A stretch of 56,217 bases of DNA from Pseudomonadota bacterium. GTDB lineage: Bacteria; Myxococcota_A; Polyangia; Fen-1088. Position 1 is the stretch's first letter, and every line of letters starts with the position of its first letter. The translations under genes were made by a program, and so were the position numbers. Shown here piece by piece: positions 8,690 to 18,464 of the stretch. The notes below the pieces were generated by a model, which had not been told where the DNA came from, searched no databases, and saw only the letters and a program-made list of their open reading frames with translations. The stretch is from the NCBI GenBank assembly GCA_017881245.1, contig JADGRC010000144.1, forward strand, positions 1 through 56,217, in the 5' to 3' direction.

Positions 8690-8720
8690 GGGGCTCGGCG
8701 GGGGCTCGGCAGGGCTCGGC
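8690..8720. repeat. Short GC-rich direct repeats (GGGCTCGGC x3)
   Basis: Three copies of GGGCTCGGC lie in tandem at 10-11 base spacing (8691, 8702, 8712), in the 195-base gap between the divergent rseP and MXAN_5187-like genes. No promoter could be read with confidence in the gap. Confidence 0.4.
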
Positions 8721-8808
8721 AGCGGCTCGCTTGGGGCACTCCGCTGCCGATCGCGTTCGGGCTCAAGAACGGCGCGCCGACCACCGAGGAGTCGAGTGAC
8801 GAGGAGTC

Positions 8809-9663
8809 ATGTCGTCCTTTCGTGCCGCATTGTCCCGCAAGCCGGGAGTCGGGATGGCTCTGCAATCGTCGGAGGCCATTGGGGCGCGCCTCGACGAATT
8901 GGAACGCAAGCTGGAGCGGCTGCGGGCGCTGTACGAGTCGTTCTTCCTGGGAGTCGAACGCCGTCCGCCCCACGTGCCGCGCCAGGAACTGAACCGCTTG
9001 ATGCTGGAGGTGCAGCAGCTGTCGATCCGAAACGCCGCCCTCCGTTTCCGATTTCAGGCGGTGTCCCAGCGTTGGACGTTGTTGACGACCTATTGGAATC
9101 GCACGTTGCGGGAAATTGAATCGGGAACCTACCGGCGCGATTTGCAGAAGGCGTATCGGAGGATCGCGGCCCGCGGCGAGCCGCTGACGGAGGACGAGGC
9201 GGCTGCCCTGGGCGTGCCGGTCGGACGAGCCAAGGCCTTCGTCGCGCAACAGAATCGACGCTGGGGATCCGGGCCGCAGACACCGGCCGCGGCGGAGCCC
9301 GACACCCGGCCGCTCACGCCCGATTCCACGACCGCGCCGACAGGCATGCCGGAGTCGGTCCCCGCGACGAAACCCTCGTCCGCATCCAGGATCGCGAGCT
9401 CGACGGTCAACGCGCGCGGCGACGACGAACGTTTCGCCCAGGCGGCCGAGGGTCACGACGATTTGTCGGAAGTGTGCCGGGCCTACGCGGATGCCCATGT
9501 ACGACTGGAGCTTCCCGGCGCGCCACCAACCGCGGATCGCATTCGCGCCAAGCTTCTCCCACATCTCCAGCGCCTTCGCGCCGCTCATCCAAATGCGCGA
9601 CTCGAGGTCAAGGTCGTCGCTCAAGATGGCCGCCTGGTCTTGCGTACCAAGCCGGTGCCCTGA
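8809..9663 (+). CDS. MXAN_5187-like protein of unknown function
   Basis: A 284-residue soluble protein. Residues about 25-130 are helical and charged (LDELERKLERLRALYESFFLG, then RNAALRFRFQAVSQRWTLLTTYWNR), with a Pro/Thr/Ser-rich linker at about 165-215. The C-terminal 65 residues (SEVCRAYADAHVRL...LEVKVVAQDGRLVLRTKPV) resemble what I recall as the MXAN_5187 C-terminal domain of deltaproteobacteria/Myxococcota; this is from memory. An alternative ATG at 8854 has a better-spaced GGGAG. The FG-GAP lipoprotein gene follows after 29 bases and is probably co-transcribed. No function is known to me. Confidence 0.7.
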   Translation: MSSFRAALSRKPGVGMALQSSEAIGARLDELERKLERLRALYESFFLGVERRPPHVPRQELNRLMLEVQQLSIRNAALRFRFQAVSQRWTLLTTYWNRTLREIESGTYRRDLQKAYRRIAARGEPLTEDEAAALGVPVGRAKAFVAQQNRRWGSGPQTPAAAEPDTRPLTPDSTTAPTGMPESVPATKPSSASRIASSTVNARGDDERFAQAAEGHDDLSEVCRAYADAHVRLELPGAPPTADRIRAKLLPHLQRLRAAHPNARLEVKVVAQDGRLVLRTKPVP

Positions 9664-9692
9664 CGCAGATCCGAAGTGGTAGAAGGTTGCGA

Positions 9693-10997
9693 ATGGCTTT
9701 CGGGATCGGAATCGCCCCTGATACGAGGGCCTCGCACTGCTGTCGTGCACGCCCCGGTCTGTTCGTCGTGCTGGCAACGGCCATCGGCGTCGGTTGCGGG
9801 ACAGCAGGCGACGCGCGAACGCCCGGGCAACTGCCTCAGAATGACGGCGGCGCGGACGGGGGTGGGTCTCCCACCATCGCGTTTCGAAAGATCACCCTGC
9901 ATCGCGACTTCACCTGCGAGGGCGCGACATTCGGAGATATCGACGGCGACGGTGTGATGGACGTGGTCGCCGGGCCGGAATGGTTTCGAGGCCCCGATTT
10001 CACCGAGATTCACGCAATCTGGCCTCGAATGGCTTTCGACCCCAAGGGGTACTCCGATTGTTTCTTTGAATTCATGCGCGATTTTGACGGCGACGGGTGG
10101 CTCGACATTCTGGTCGTCGGTTTCCCGGGACAAAGCGCATTTTGGTATCAGAATCCCGGTGCATCCGACGGGCCGTGGAGGCAGCACCTGGTCGCCCCCG
10201 TGGTGGATGGCGAGTCGCCTTCATTCACCGATCTCACCGGCGGCGGAATCCCCGAGCTGGTCTTCATGAGCGACGCGCGTCTCGGCTTCGCGGATCCGGA
10301 CCCGGCCGATCCTACGGCGCCTTGGCGTTTTCACCCGATATCCGAGCCTCGTGGTTTCGGGGCGTTCACGCACGGGCTCGGCGTGGGCGATCTCGATGGC
10401 GATCTGCGCCCCGACGTGCTCGAAGCTACCGGGTATTTTCGCCAGCCGACATCGCTCATCGGGGATCCTCCCTGGAATCGACGGGACCAGGCGTTCGGGC
10501 CGGGCGGCGCGGAAATGTTCGTGAGCGATTTGGACGGTGACGGCGTCGCCGACGTCATCACCACGCTCGCCGCGCACGGTTACGGTCTGTCTTGGTTTCA
10601 GCAACCGCCGCTCGACGCGGGAGGGACGTTCCTGGAGCACGTGATCGTGCCGAACGAGCCACCCGCCGCCGACGCTGCCGTGATTCTCCACGAGCCGCAC
10701 GCGTTGGCCCTCGTGGACATCGACGGTGATGGCCTACTGGACGCCGTGACGGGGGAACGCTTCTGGGGTCACGTGCCGGGCGGCGATCCCGACTTCGGCG
10801 CGCCCGCGCGGCTGTACTGGTTTCGTCACGGACGAGGCGCGGACGGCCGAAGTCCAACTTGGACGCCAGCGTTGATCGATGACGATTCGGGCGTCGGCAC
10901 ACAGCTAACGATCGGCGACGTCAACGCCGACACCATGCCCGACATCATCGTATCGAACAAGAAGGGCGCGTTCGTCTTTCTTCAGACCAGGAACTGA
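9693..10997 (+). CDS. FG-GAP/VCBS-repeat lipoprotein
   Basis: Predicted exported lipoprotein of 434 residues. A hydrophobic stretch FVVLATAIGVGC puts a lipobox cysteine at residue 35, followed by a Gly/Asp-rich linker. The body has at least six calcium-binding-type repeats: GDIDGDGVMDVV, RDFDGDGWLDILVV, GDLDGDLRPDVL, SDLDGDGVADVI, VDIDGDGLLDAV and GDVNADTMPDII. These typify integrin-like seven-bladed propellers. I start at the ATG at 9693 (GAAGG upstream); the frame is open upstream but overlaps the preceding gene. Adhesion or surface-sugar binding is usual for the fold; no specific role can be given. Confidence 0.85.
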   Translation: MAFGIGIAPDTRASHCCRARPGLFVVLATAIGVGCGTAGDARTPGQLPQNDGGADGGGSPTIAFRKITLHRDFTCEGATFGDIDGDGVMDVVAGPEWFRGPDFTEIHAIWPRMAFDPKGYSDCFFEFMRDFDGDGWLDILVVGFPGQSAFWYQNPGASDGPWRQHLVAPVVDGESPSFTDLTGGGIPELVFMSDARLGFADPDPADPTAPWRFHPISEPRGFGAFTHGLGVGDLDGDLRPDVLEATGYFRQPTSLIGDPPWNRRDQAFGPGGAEMFVSDLDGDGVADVITTLAAHGYGLSWFQQPPLDAGGTFLEHVIVPNEPPAADAAVILHEPHALALVDIDGDGLLDAVTGERFWGHVPGGDPDFGAPARLYWFRHGRGADGRSPTWTPALIDDDSGVGTQLTIGDVNADTMPDIIVSNKKGAFVFLQTRN

Positions 10998-11006
10998 CTG
11001 ACGGAT

Positions 11007-11025
11007 GGCCCCGCGCAACGGGGCC
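11007..11025. terminator. Stem-loop between convergent genes
   Basis: GGCCCCG-CGCAA-CGGGGCC forms a perfect 7-bp stem with a 5-base loop, centred in the 46-base gap between the stops of the FG-GAP gene (plus) and hflX (minus). There is no T-run. Position and symmetry suggest a bidirectional transcription end. Confidence 0.45.
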
Positions 11026-11043
11026 CGGTGGTCGACCCAAACG

Positions 11044-12783
11044 CTATCCCGACCCCGAAGGCGTTTCGGCTTCGGCATCAAGCGGGGCCGGCCGCGCCAG
11101 CCGACCCTCTTGCCACAGAAACGTCTCGATCGCATCCAGCAGCGGCTTGGTGGTCTCGCGTTCGCGGGCTGAGATCGCGAACGTCAGCAGGCCGCCAACC
11201 TGTTCGTCACCCTGCCGTATGCGCGCCTGCTCCTCGGGGGCTAGTCGGTCGATCTTGTTCATGACCATGATCCGGGGGGTCTCGGCCAACCCGAGCTCGG
11301 TCAGAATCCGTTCCACCGCGTCGATGCGCGCTTCCCGATCTACATCCACCGCGTCCACGATGTGCAGCAGCAAGTCGGCCTCGTCCAATTCCTCTAGCGT
11401 AGCGCGAAACGCCTGCGCCAGATCGGGGGGCAGATCGCGAATGAACCCGACGGTGTCCGCGATGATGATCTCCCGTTCACGCGGAAATCGCAGGCGGCGC
11501 GTGGTCGGATCCAACGTCGCGAACAACTTGTCCTCCGCCAGCACAGCACTGTTGGTCAGGGTGTTCAGCAGCGTGGATTTGCCGGCGTTCGTGTACCCGA
11601 CGATGGCCACGATCGGTAGTCCACGCGCACCGCGCTGGGCCCTTCGTCCCTGGCGCTGGCGGCCATAGTGTTCTATCTCGCGTTCCAGGCGCGTGATGCG
11701 CTCGCGCGCCCGACGGCGGTTCTCCTCCAGTTTGGTTTCGCCGGGACCGCGTCCCCCGATGCCGCCCGTCAGCCGGCTCATCATCGTGTTCTTCTCATGC
11801 AGGCGTGGCAACCGGTAGCGCAGTTGAGCCAGCTCGACTTGCAACTTGCCGTCGCGGCTCTTGGCCCTTTGCGCGAAAATGTCCAAGATCAGCATCGTGC
11901 GATCGATGACCCGCAGATCGGTGAAATCCGCGATCGCGTGCGCTTGCCCCGGCGTCAGATCCGGATCGAAAATCAGGACGTTCGCATCGACTTGCATCGC
12001 GCGGATCAGCACGTCTTCCAGCTTGCCGCGACCGACCAGCGTCTTCGCATCCGCCTCCGGTCGCCGCTGTTCGACCACGCCCATCACGCGTACGCCCGCC
12101 GTGCGACAGAGTTCGCGCAACTCCTCGACGTGAGCTTCCTGTCCTATCCCACCGCCAGCGGCACCCTTGCGGCGGCGAATGTCCACGACCACCAACAGCG
12201 CGCGGTCTCGCCCCTCGGTCGCCACGGCGGAGGGAGCCGCTCGCTCGAATTCCTCCTCCAAAGCGGTGACCAGCGCGCCCGCATCAATTTGACTTCGGTG
12301 AAATGGCTCGCTCGGCAAGAGCCGCCAGGGTTGTCCCTTTGCCTGACCAGCGACGGTTGTCGTGGGCAACAGGTGAGCGACGTGCAGATCGGCCGGGCGG
12401 CCGTCGGGCTGCATGCCGATGGCCGCCACCATATCCAGCCTGAGCAAGGCCAGGTCAACCAGATCGTCTCGGGTCAGCGGCTCGTTGCGCAAGTGGGTGT
12501 GCACCAAACGCAAACCGCGAAAACGACCGCGTCCTGCCCGCAGGCGGCCGATCTCCGGCAGCGTCAGACGGGAGGCGTCACCGACGAAGACATGCTCGAT
12601 CTCGCCGCGGCGGCTGATGAGCACGCCGACCTGCCGATCCACCTCGCGAGACAACCCGCACAGATACGTACCGAGCTCCCCGGAGACCAACTCGTCGGGC
12701 CGCACCCGGCGGCGATAGACGCGCTCCAACGCGTGAAGCTGGCTCGCCTTCAGACCGGTCGTGTTACCCGTGACGGTATTCAC
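11044..12783 (-). CDS. hflX: GTPase HflX, long form with N-terminal JAB-like domain
   Basis: Ribosome-associated GTPase; HflX splits stalled or hibernating ribosomes. The C-terminal two thirds are canonical: HflX N-domain from about 195, [18 protein letters not shown] at about 340-357, P-loop GYTNAGKST (396-404), [11 protein letters not shown] (443-452) and NKID (509-512). At 579 residues it exceeds the E. coli form (426). The extra N-terminal ~190 residues include [13 protein letters not shown] at 95-107, resembling the HxH-x7-S-x2-D metal motif of JAB/MPN proteins. Start is a GTG at 12783. It lies 40 bases downstream of the FrzS-like gene on the same strand. Confidence 0.93.
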   Translation of the reverse strand: MNTVTGNTTGLKASQLHALERVYRRRVRPDELVSGELGTYLCGLSREVDRQVGVLISRRGEIEHVFVGDASRLTLPEIGRLRAGRGRFRGLRLVHTHLRNEPLTRDDLVDLALLRLDMVAAIGMQPDGRPADLHVAHLLPTTTVAGQAKGQPWRLLPSEPFHRSQIDAGALVTALEEEFERAAPSAVATEGRDRALLVVVDIRRRKGAAGGGIGQEAHVEELRELCRTAGVRVMGVVEQRRPEADAKTLVGRGKLEDVLIRAMQVDANVLIFDPDLTPGQAHAIADFTDLRVIDRTMLILDIFAQRAKSRDGKLQVELAQLRYRLPRLHEKNTMMSRLTGGIGGRGPGETKLEENRRRARERITRLEREIEHYGRQRQGRRAQRGARGLPIVAIVGYTNAGKSTLLNTLTNSAVLAEDKLFATLDPTTRRLRFPREREIIIADTVGFIRDLPPDLAQAFRATLEELDEADLLLHIVDAVDVDREARIDAVERILTELGLAETPRIMVMNKIDRLAPEEQARIRQGDEQVGGLLTFAISARERETTKPLLDAIETFLWQEGRLARPAPLDAEAETPSGSG

Positions 12784-12823
12784 GCGAACCGGTCCGACCG
12801 GCGCGCCGTCGATACAACGGGGC

Positions 12824-15463
12824 TCAGCTCTTCTCCGCCTCTTCGCCGGCGGCAGCGGCCTTCAGGGGCGCCTGCGCCGCGGCCGAAGCAGTCCGCTCGT
12901 CCAGCAAGGCAAGGCCCACCGCCAACGCGCGCCGCACCTTCTCGGTGGTCTTCTCATCACCGCGCAGCCGCTGATAGGCCCGCACGATCTGGTCTTCATA
13001 GTCGGCGGCCTTGGCCTCCAGCTCGCTCACGCGGTCACGCAGTTGCGACAGTTTCACGTCCCGATCGCCAAGCTCCGCCCGCGCCGCGTCCAGATCCGCC
13101 TCGAACCCGGCCAATCGACGATAGGCCTGCTCGATCTCCTGCGCGCGCGCGACCAGCTCACCTTCCGCGCGAACGGCGCGCCCCACGGCTTGGTCGTGTT
13201 CGGTCCGATGCCGCTCGCCGATCTCGGTCTTTTCAATCAGGTGACGCCGTTCCATCTCGGTCACTCGTAAGTGGTGCTCCTCATCGCGCGCCTGCAATTC
13301 GGCGCGACGGCGGATTTCGGCCTGCTCGAGCTCGGCGACGCGCCGTTGCTCCTGCTCCAGAATGTCGCGCTGCCGCCTGTCCTCGGCCGCCGTCAGCTCC
13401 TCTTCGTGGCGGCGACGCAGACCCATGACCTCGTCGCGGTAGGCACGGTGCTTCGCCTCGGTCTGTGTCTCATACGCCTCGCGTTCCGACGCCAGCTGCA
13501 GCGCCTGCTCTTCCTTCAGGGAGGCGATGGCCTTCTCCTGATCCCGACGGAGCTTCAGCAGCTCGTTTTGCAGGCGTTCCGCCGCGCTCGACACCTCCTC
13601 GGCGAGGCGCCTTTGCAACCCGTCCACTTCGGAGCGATGCGCGGCTTCCAGACGCGCCAGCTCCGTCTGATGAGCGGCCTTCTCCGTGGCTTCGGCGGAG
13701 GCCCATTCGTCGGTTGCCTTGGCCAGCGTATTGCGATGCAACTCCTCCGCGTCGGCGAACTTGGCCTCAAGCTCGATCCGTGTCTTGTCGACCTCGATAC
13801 GACCCCGCTCGATCTCCTGCCCGATGCGCTTGCGCAGCGCCTCCAGCTCGTCCTGGCCCTTGCGCAGCTCCTCGTGCGCGTCGTCCAGACGAGCCTTCAG
13901 GCCCTTTTCGCGTTCGACCGACTTCTCCTTGTCCTGGAACAACTCGGCGACCTTCTCGTTCGCGGCAACCAAATTCTTCTCGAACCCGAGCGTCCGTTCC
14001 TCCAGATCGCGGCGGGCCCGCTCGTTCTCGCGGATCTTGTCCTTGTGATCCAGGATCAGACGCTCTTTCGCATCCAACGCATCCCGAAGGTCCAGAATGT
14101 CTTTTTCCTTCTTGTTGATGATCTCGCGCAGCCCGAGCAAATCGCGTTCCTTCGAGAAGGCACCCTGGCTCGCCGCTTGAGTCATCCGCTCGCGCAGCTC
14201 GTCCTGTTCCTTGCGCACCGTCTGCCGCTCCGCTTCCAGGGACGAGATGCGAGACTGCAGCTCCGCCAAACGACCGTTGGCCGTCCGCTTCTCTTCTTGC
14301 GCGGCGTCCAGACGCGCCTGCAGGTCAAGGATGCGCTGGTCTTTCGCGCCCCCGTCGGCACCCGAGTGCTCCCCATACAACACCTCTTCCGGCAACGGCG
14401 GTACTTCCATTCCAAGGCCCCCCAACAATGCATCGTCCGTGACCGCGGACAAGGATTCGGCGCTATGGGGCGGCGGCGTCAGCTGCGCCGCGTAAGGGTC
14501 CACGGCGCCGGCCAGCGCCGCTGGCGGCTCCTCCCAGGGCATCTTGGCGGGCAAATCCCCCTCCCCCCAGAGCGACTGAAGGTCGACGACATCCCCAGTG
14601 CTTGCGCCGCTCCCCTGTCTCGCTTCCACAGGTGAAAGGACGGGCTCGCGAAGTGAGCGGCCCCCCCCCTCCGAGGCTCCCGCCTCAAGCGCCGCGAAGG
14701 CCGCCTGCGTCTCCTGATCAAACTGCTCGGCGTCGAATGAACCCTCTTGGGCCGGCGCTGGCCCACCCGTCGCATCACGAAAAGGCGACGGACCCGATGA
14801 GTCCGGCGCCCCATAGGGCTGCGACAGCTCCCCGAGCATGCCAATCGATTCGCCCACCGCGTCGCGCAGGGCCTCCCTGGCCTGTGAAGGCCGTTGCGAA
14901 GCCCGACCGGGATCCGGCGGCGACGGAGCCGCCGTCGTTTGGGTAGGCTCGACCGCGGCGGGAAGGTCGTCCGCCTCTTCAAGCAGATCATCGGCTTCTT
15001 CAAGCGAGACTTCCGCGATCTCGTCGTCCGCGATCTCGATCTCGGCGGAGTCATCGTCGTCGACAAGCTGCCCTGGCGTCTGCGACTCTCCGAGCGCGAT
15101 CAACCGATTCGCCTTGGCCAACAGATCCCGCATGTCGAGTGGCTTAAGCAGATATTCCTCGGCGCGCGACTTCAGCTTCTTGTGCTGCTCGAACGTCGCC
15201 ATGGTTTCCTCGGCCGAAGTCAGAACCAGCGGGATCTCGCGCAGGCTGGGGCTTCGCTTGAGCTTGTTGCAGATCGCGTACCCAACCTTCCGTGGCTCGA
15301 CCGACAGAACAATCAGCGAAGGGTTGTGCGTGCGGGCCCACTCGACGGCCTGCTCACCGTTCGGAATACTCTCGACGCGAAAACCGTACGCCCCGAAGGC
15401 GCGACGAATCTCTCCGACGGCTGCGCCATCGGGCTCGATACAAAGGACACTTCGTTGCGCCAT
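12824..15463 (-). CDS. FrzS-like protein: pseudo-receiver plus long coiled coil
   Basis: An 879-residue cytoplasmic protein. Residues 1-120 form a response-regulator receiver fold ([26 protein letters not shown]...[21 protein letters not shown]...[22 protein letters not shown]). The aspartate normally phosphorylated is replaced (LIVLSVEP, serine at 54), as in the pseudo-receiver of Myxococcus FrzS, which it strongly resembles around GYxICxKLKxxxxLxxxPxV and FxQHxKLKxxAxEYxxKP. Residues about 130-360 are acidic, Pro/Ala/Ser-rich linker; about 365-860 are nearly uninterrupted heptad-type coiled coil (many Glu/Arg/Lys/Ala). FrzS is a polar social-motility protein; a motility or polarity role is inference. 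A nine-G homopolymer falls at codons 265-267. GGGAGGG precedes the ATG. Confidence 0.8.
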   Translation of the reverse strand: MAQRSVLCIEPDGAAVGEIRRAFGAYGFRVESIPNGEQAVEWARTHNPSLIVLSVEPRKVGYAICNKLKRSPSLREIPLVLTSAEETMATFEQHKKLKSRAEEYLLKPLDMRDLLAKANRLIALGESQTPGQLVDDDDSAEIEIADDEIAEVSLEEADDLLEEADDLPAAVEPTQTTAAPSPPDPGRASQRPSQAREALRDAVGESIGMLGELSQPYGAPDSSGPSPFRDATGGPAPAQEGSFDAEQFDQETQAAFAALEAGASEGGGRSLREPVLSPVEARQGSGASTGDVVDLQSLWGEGDLPAKMPWEEPPAALAGAVDPYAAQLTPPPHSAESLSAVTDDALLGGLGMEVPPLPEEVLYGEHSGADGGAKDQRILDLQARLDAAQEEKRTANGRLAELQSRISSLEAERQTVRKEQDELRERMTQAASQGAFSKERDLLGLREIINKKEKDILDLRDALDAKERLILDHKDKIRENERARRDLEERTLGFEKNLVAANEKVAELFQDKEKSVEREKGLKARLDDAHEELRKGQDELEALRKRIGQEIERGRIEVDKTRIELEAKFADAEELHRNTLAKATDEWASAEATEKAAHQTELARLEAAHRSEVDGLQRRLAEEVSSAAERLQNELLKLRRDQEKAIASLKEEQALQLASEREAYETQTEAKHRAYRDEVMGLRRRHEEELTAAEDRRQRDILEQEQRRVAELEQAEIRRRAELQARDEEHHLRVTEMERRHLIEKTEIGERHRTEHDQAVGRAVRAEGELVARAQEIEQAYRRLAGFEADLDAARAELGDRDVKLSQLRDRVSELEAKAADYEDQIVRAYQRLRGDEKTTEKVRRALAVGLALLDERTASAAAQAPLKAAAAGEEAEKS

Positions 15464-15565
15464 CGGCCCTCCCTAAGGGCAGCCATCCTAACACCTACAT
15501 CACGGTGCTTAAAGGCGGATGTCGCCCCGAAAGCGAGCCGCAGGCGGCAAAACGACGGGGAAACG

Positions 15566-16336
15566 TCAGTGAAGGAAGCTGGCGCTGACCAATTTGGTCA
15601 GGGAGTTCTCATCCAGATCCGACGTCATGACATATCCAAGGCCCCGATCGTGATACGCGGCGGTCGAGATTCCAGGACCGCTGCGATAGAAAATCTCGCG
15701 CCCATCCACGACTCGATGGAACGGCGCTTCGATGGGAGCCGCCGCCTCGGCATCGAAAACCAGCACCGACACGCGGTGCCCGCCCGGGTCCTGATACACG
15801 AGGTAGGCGGCGGGACGATCCTCGACGTTGACCAGCCGCCCACCCTGACACGTCACGTAACCGGGGATACTCGGCGCATGAACCGGAAAGTCCAACCGTC
15901 CCCGAAACCAAGACGCAACCGATGTGCAGTCCGGCCCCTTGACGTCCATCGGTAGCTCCGTTTGATAGGTCCGGCCGGCCTGGTCCAGGACGACCGAGCG
16001 CCGGCCCTTGACCGTCCCGGCGACCACCACGAACACACCCACCGCCGCCAGCGCGGGAACCAACCACGGATATGTCAGCCAGGGCCAACGCCGCGGCGCG
16101 ATTGGCTGCTCGGCCACCGCCAACCGTATGCGCTCCTCCAACTGAACAGGAACCGAGCGCCGCGCCAGATGGCCACGAACGGCTGCCTTGAACCGCCCCT
16201 CGAATCGCGTAATCCCGCGACAGCGATCGCAACCGGCCAAATGGCGTTCGTAGGTCTCGCGATCGCGACCGGCCAACTCGCCATCGACGTAGGATCGGAT
16301 CGACGATTCGGTCTCGTTACAGGCGCCGGAGGACAT
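15566..16336 (-). CDS. Membrane anti-sigma factor with zinc-binding (zf-HC2) domain
   Basis: A 256-residue protein. The N-terminal anti-sigma zinc domain shows ETESSIRSYVDGELAGRD followed by H32-x3-C36-x2-C39 (RHLAGCDRC). A single helix (WLVPALAAVGVFVVVAGTV) follows, then a roughly 150-residue periplasmic domain containing PGYVTCQGGRLV and YLVYQDPGGHRVSVLVFD. It overlaps or abuts the upstream ECF sigma gene, its expected partner. I chose the ATG at 16336 (AAGGA upstream). An in-frame ATG at 16378 inside the sigma gene also has a strong GGGAGGGG site and would add 14 Gly/Arg-rich residues. Confidence 0.85.
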   Translation of the reverse strand: MSSGACNETESSIRSYVDGELAGRDRETYERHLAGCDRCRGITRFEGRFKAAVRGHLARRSVPVQLEERIRLAVAEQPIAPRRWPWLTYPWLVPALAAVGVFVVVAGTVKGRRSVVLDQAGRTYQTELPMDVKGPDCTSVASWFRGRLDFPVHAPSIPGYVTCQGGRLVNVEDRPAAYLVYQDPGGHRVSVLVFDAEAAAPIEAPFHRVVDGREIFYRSGPGISTAAYHDRGLGYVMTSDLDENSLTKLVSASFLH

Positions 16337-16364
16337 TCCGCTTCCTTGCCCCCCCCTTACGCCC

Positions 16365-17051
16365 TCACGCCGATCCATGTCCCGACCCCTCCCCCGTGCC
16401 GCCACGCTTGCGGCGATACGCATCCATGTCCACGGTGTTGGCGGGCAGGTTCTCCGCGCCCCCCTGTCTTGGAACTCGCGCTGGATCAATCACGCCCTGC
16501 TCGACCGCATAGTCGTACAGCAGGCGCTGCAAAAGCTTTCGCCCCCGGAACAACCGACTCATCACCGTCCCCGCGGGGCACTCGACGATGTCCGCGATCT
16601 CTTTGTACGAGAAATCCTCCAGATCGGCCAGGATCACCACCAACCGGAAATCCTGTGGTATCTGGGAGAGCGCCCTTTCGACGTCCTCCGAGACGAGACG
16701 ACCGAGAAGCGCGCTCTCGACATCTCGGCCCGCCTCGGTTCCGGCCGTGAACTGTTCAAGATTCGCGTCCGAGGACTCGGCCTCGCCCAAGATCTCGCGC
16801 TCCCGCTCCCGTTCGCGGTAACGATTTCGGAAGACATTCGTCAGAATCCGGAACAACCAGGCCTTGCAATTGGTTCCGGCCTGGAATGTATCGAAAAATC
16901 GATAGGCGCGGAGCATCGCGTCTTGAACCAGGTCCTCCGCGTCACGCTCGTTGCGCGTCAGACGTACCGCGGCCGAGTAGAGGGCCGGCAGGTGCGGGAG
17001 CGCCTCCCGTTCGAAATCCGCCCGCGAAGGCCGTTTTTGGAACAGAGTCAT
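16365..17051 (-). CDS. ECF-type RNA polymerase sigma factor (RpoE-like)
   Basis: A 228-residue sigma factor. Region 2 reads [36 protein letters not shown] followed by [19 protein letters not shown]. Region 4 reads [49 protein letters not shown] roughly 35-residue basic/Gly tail ends the protein. Its stop lies 29 bases before the anti-sigma start used here, or overlaps the alternative start. It is distinct in sequence from the ECF factor at 4889, so the window carries two independent sigma/anti-sigma modules. Confidence 0.92.
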   Translation of the reverse strand: MTLFQKRPSRADFEREALPHLPALYSAAVRLTRNERDAEDLVQDAMLRAYRFFDTFQAGTNCKAWLFRILTNVFRNRYREREREREILGEAESSDANLEQFTAGTEAGRDVESALLGRLVSEDVERALSQIPQDFRLVVILADLEDFSYKEIADIVECPAGTVMSRLFRGRKLLQRLLYDYAVEQGVIDPARVPRQGGAENLPANTVDMDAYRRKRGGTGEGSGHGSA

Positions 17052-17097
17052 TGCTCGTCAGTGATAACACCCAAGCCGTGATGGCTATTCCAACGGA

Positions 17098-18300
17098 TTA
17101 CGGGCAACTGACCTTGACCCACTGCCGGGAACCAGCGCCGACGTTGACCTTGTCGGCGTAGTCGGCGTAGGTCGCATACAGAACCGACCCTACTGGCTGG
17201 GTGGACAGGGCTCCCGTATGGCCCACCGCCGATGGGAATACTGGCAAGTCACCCTGTTTCTGACCCATGGCGTTAATCGGCCAAACCTCCGCCCCCTCAA
17301 CCCGCGCGAAGACCACCGCGTAGTTCTTTCCGAGCCAGCCAAGGCCGCCGAGAACCGGGACCGGCCGCGCTTCCACGTCATACAAGACGTGGTAACTCTG
17401 CAGGTGGGTACTGGACGAATCGTAGGGGCTGAAATACGTGGCGACGCCCACGCTGTGCCAGGCGATGCCGTAGCCTTTGTCGGTCGGAACCAATTGCACG
17501 CACCCCGGGGACTCCACAGGCTGTGCCCCAATACTCAATTTGAAGAAAGGTTGCAGGGTCCCAGCCGCATCTATCTCCGTCGCAACGAAGTTGTACGCGG
17601 GGGGCGTCCCCGACAAATCCACGTAACCCAAGGTCAGGTCCCCTTTGCCAGGGGAGAAACGCAAGCAGTTGAAATCCTCGACGCTGGCGACCGCCAGGTC
17701 ATTCCCGACCGCGACACCATTTCCGCCGACGATTCGCGCCGAGATGGTCGTCTTACCTGGCACGGCCCACGCAATCCCAGCGTGCAGTCCCCCGCGTCCG
17801 GACATCATCGTGACATCCGCCGCCGCCGGAATCCGCCCCGAAGAAACGGGCAACGTCGGAGCCGTCCCATCTATCTGGACGGAGAAGGTACTGAGCTCGA
17901 CGTCTCCGGCCGGTCCCGCGGCGCCCGCCACGAATGCGATCACGACATGATCCCGAGGAGCATTCGTTCCGGCGACCGCGAACCACGGGCCAGAGCTGTG
18001 GGCGGGAACCGGCACCGATTGTTCATCACCGACAATGACCCCGTCCCTTCCCACGACCGCCCACAGAACGTTGGCCCCGTCGGTGCCAAGCAACACGAAT
18101 CCATCGCCGACAGCATCAAGGCGAGCGTCTGGCAGCAGCATGATCGACGGCGACGGGGCGGCCGCTTGGTGCGGCGCGATCATTTCGACGGACTCGACCT
18201 GGCAGGTCGATTTGCTTGGGCTACTCGGACACCCAGCGCTGACGAGAACGGCGACGGCCACCACCAGTGAACCGGCGACCGACGATGGGCGGTAAGGCAT
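17098..18300 (-). CDS. Predicted lipoprotein of unknown function
   Basis: A 400-residue protein starting at the ATG at 18300 (AGGAG 10 bases upstream). A clean lipoprotein signal, MPYRPSSVAGSLVVAVAVLVSAGC, puts the acylated cysteine at residue 24. The rest is beta-rich with repeated short hydrophobic strands and Gly/Ala turns (for example GDGFVLLGTDGANVLWAVVGRDG, HAGIAWAVPGKTTISARIVG, GYGIAWHSVGVATYFSP, KNYAVVFARVEG), which suggests a beta-propeller, but no family is recognised. Only four cysteines follow the lipobox. It sits 164 bases downstream of the flippase gene on the same strand. Confidence 0.7.
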   Translation of the reverse strand: MPYRPSSVAGSLVVAVAVLVSAGCPSSPSKSTCQVESVEMIAPHQAAAPSPSIMLLPDARLDAVGDGFVLLGTDGANVLWAVVGRDGVIVGDEQSVPVPAHSSGPWFAVAGTNAPRDHVVIAFVAGAAGPAGDVELSTFSVQIDGTAPTLPVSSGRIPAAADVTMMSGRGGLHAGIAWAVPGKTTISARIVGGNGVAVGNDLAVASVEDFNCLRFSPGKGDLTLGYVDLSGTPPAYNFVATEIDAAGTLQPFFKLSIGAQPVESPGCVQLVPTDKGYGIAWHSVGVATYFSPYDSSSTHLQSYHVLYDVEARPVPVLGGLGWLGKNYAVVFARVEGAEVWPINAMGQKQGDLPVFPSAVGHTGALSTQPVGSVLYATYADYADKVNVGAGSRQWVKVSCP

Positions 18301-18464
18301 GGGGTTGGCTGCTCCTGCGAGGCAGTCCGAGGAAGCCCGCTGGCTCGCTCGGTTCGGCCTCAGTCTATGGCTGCACCAATAATGTACCCCCGGCGGGGCA
18401 TTGATGACAGACCGCCCGAGCATCGTTTCTCGTTGGTGGTTGTTCGCCCCTGTGGCCGCTGGCC

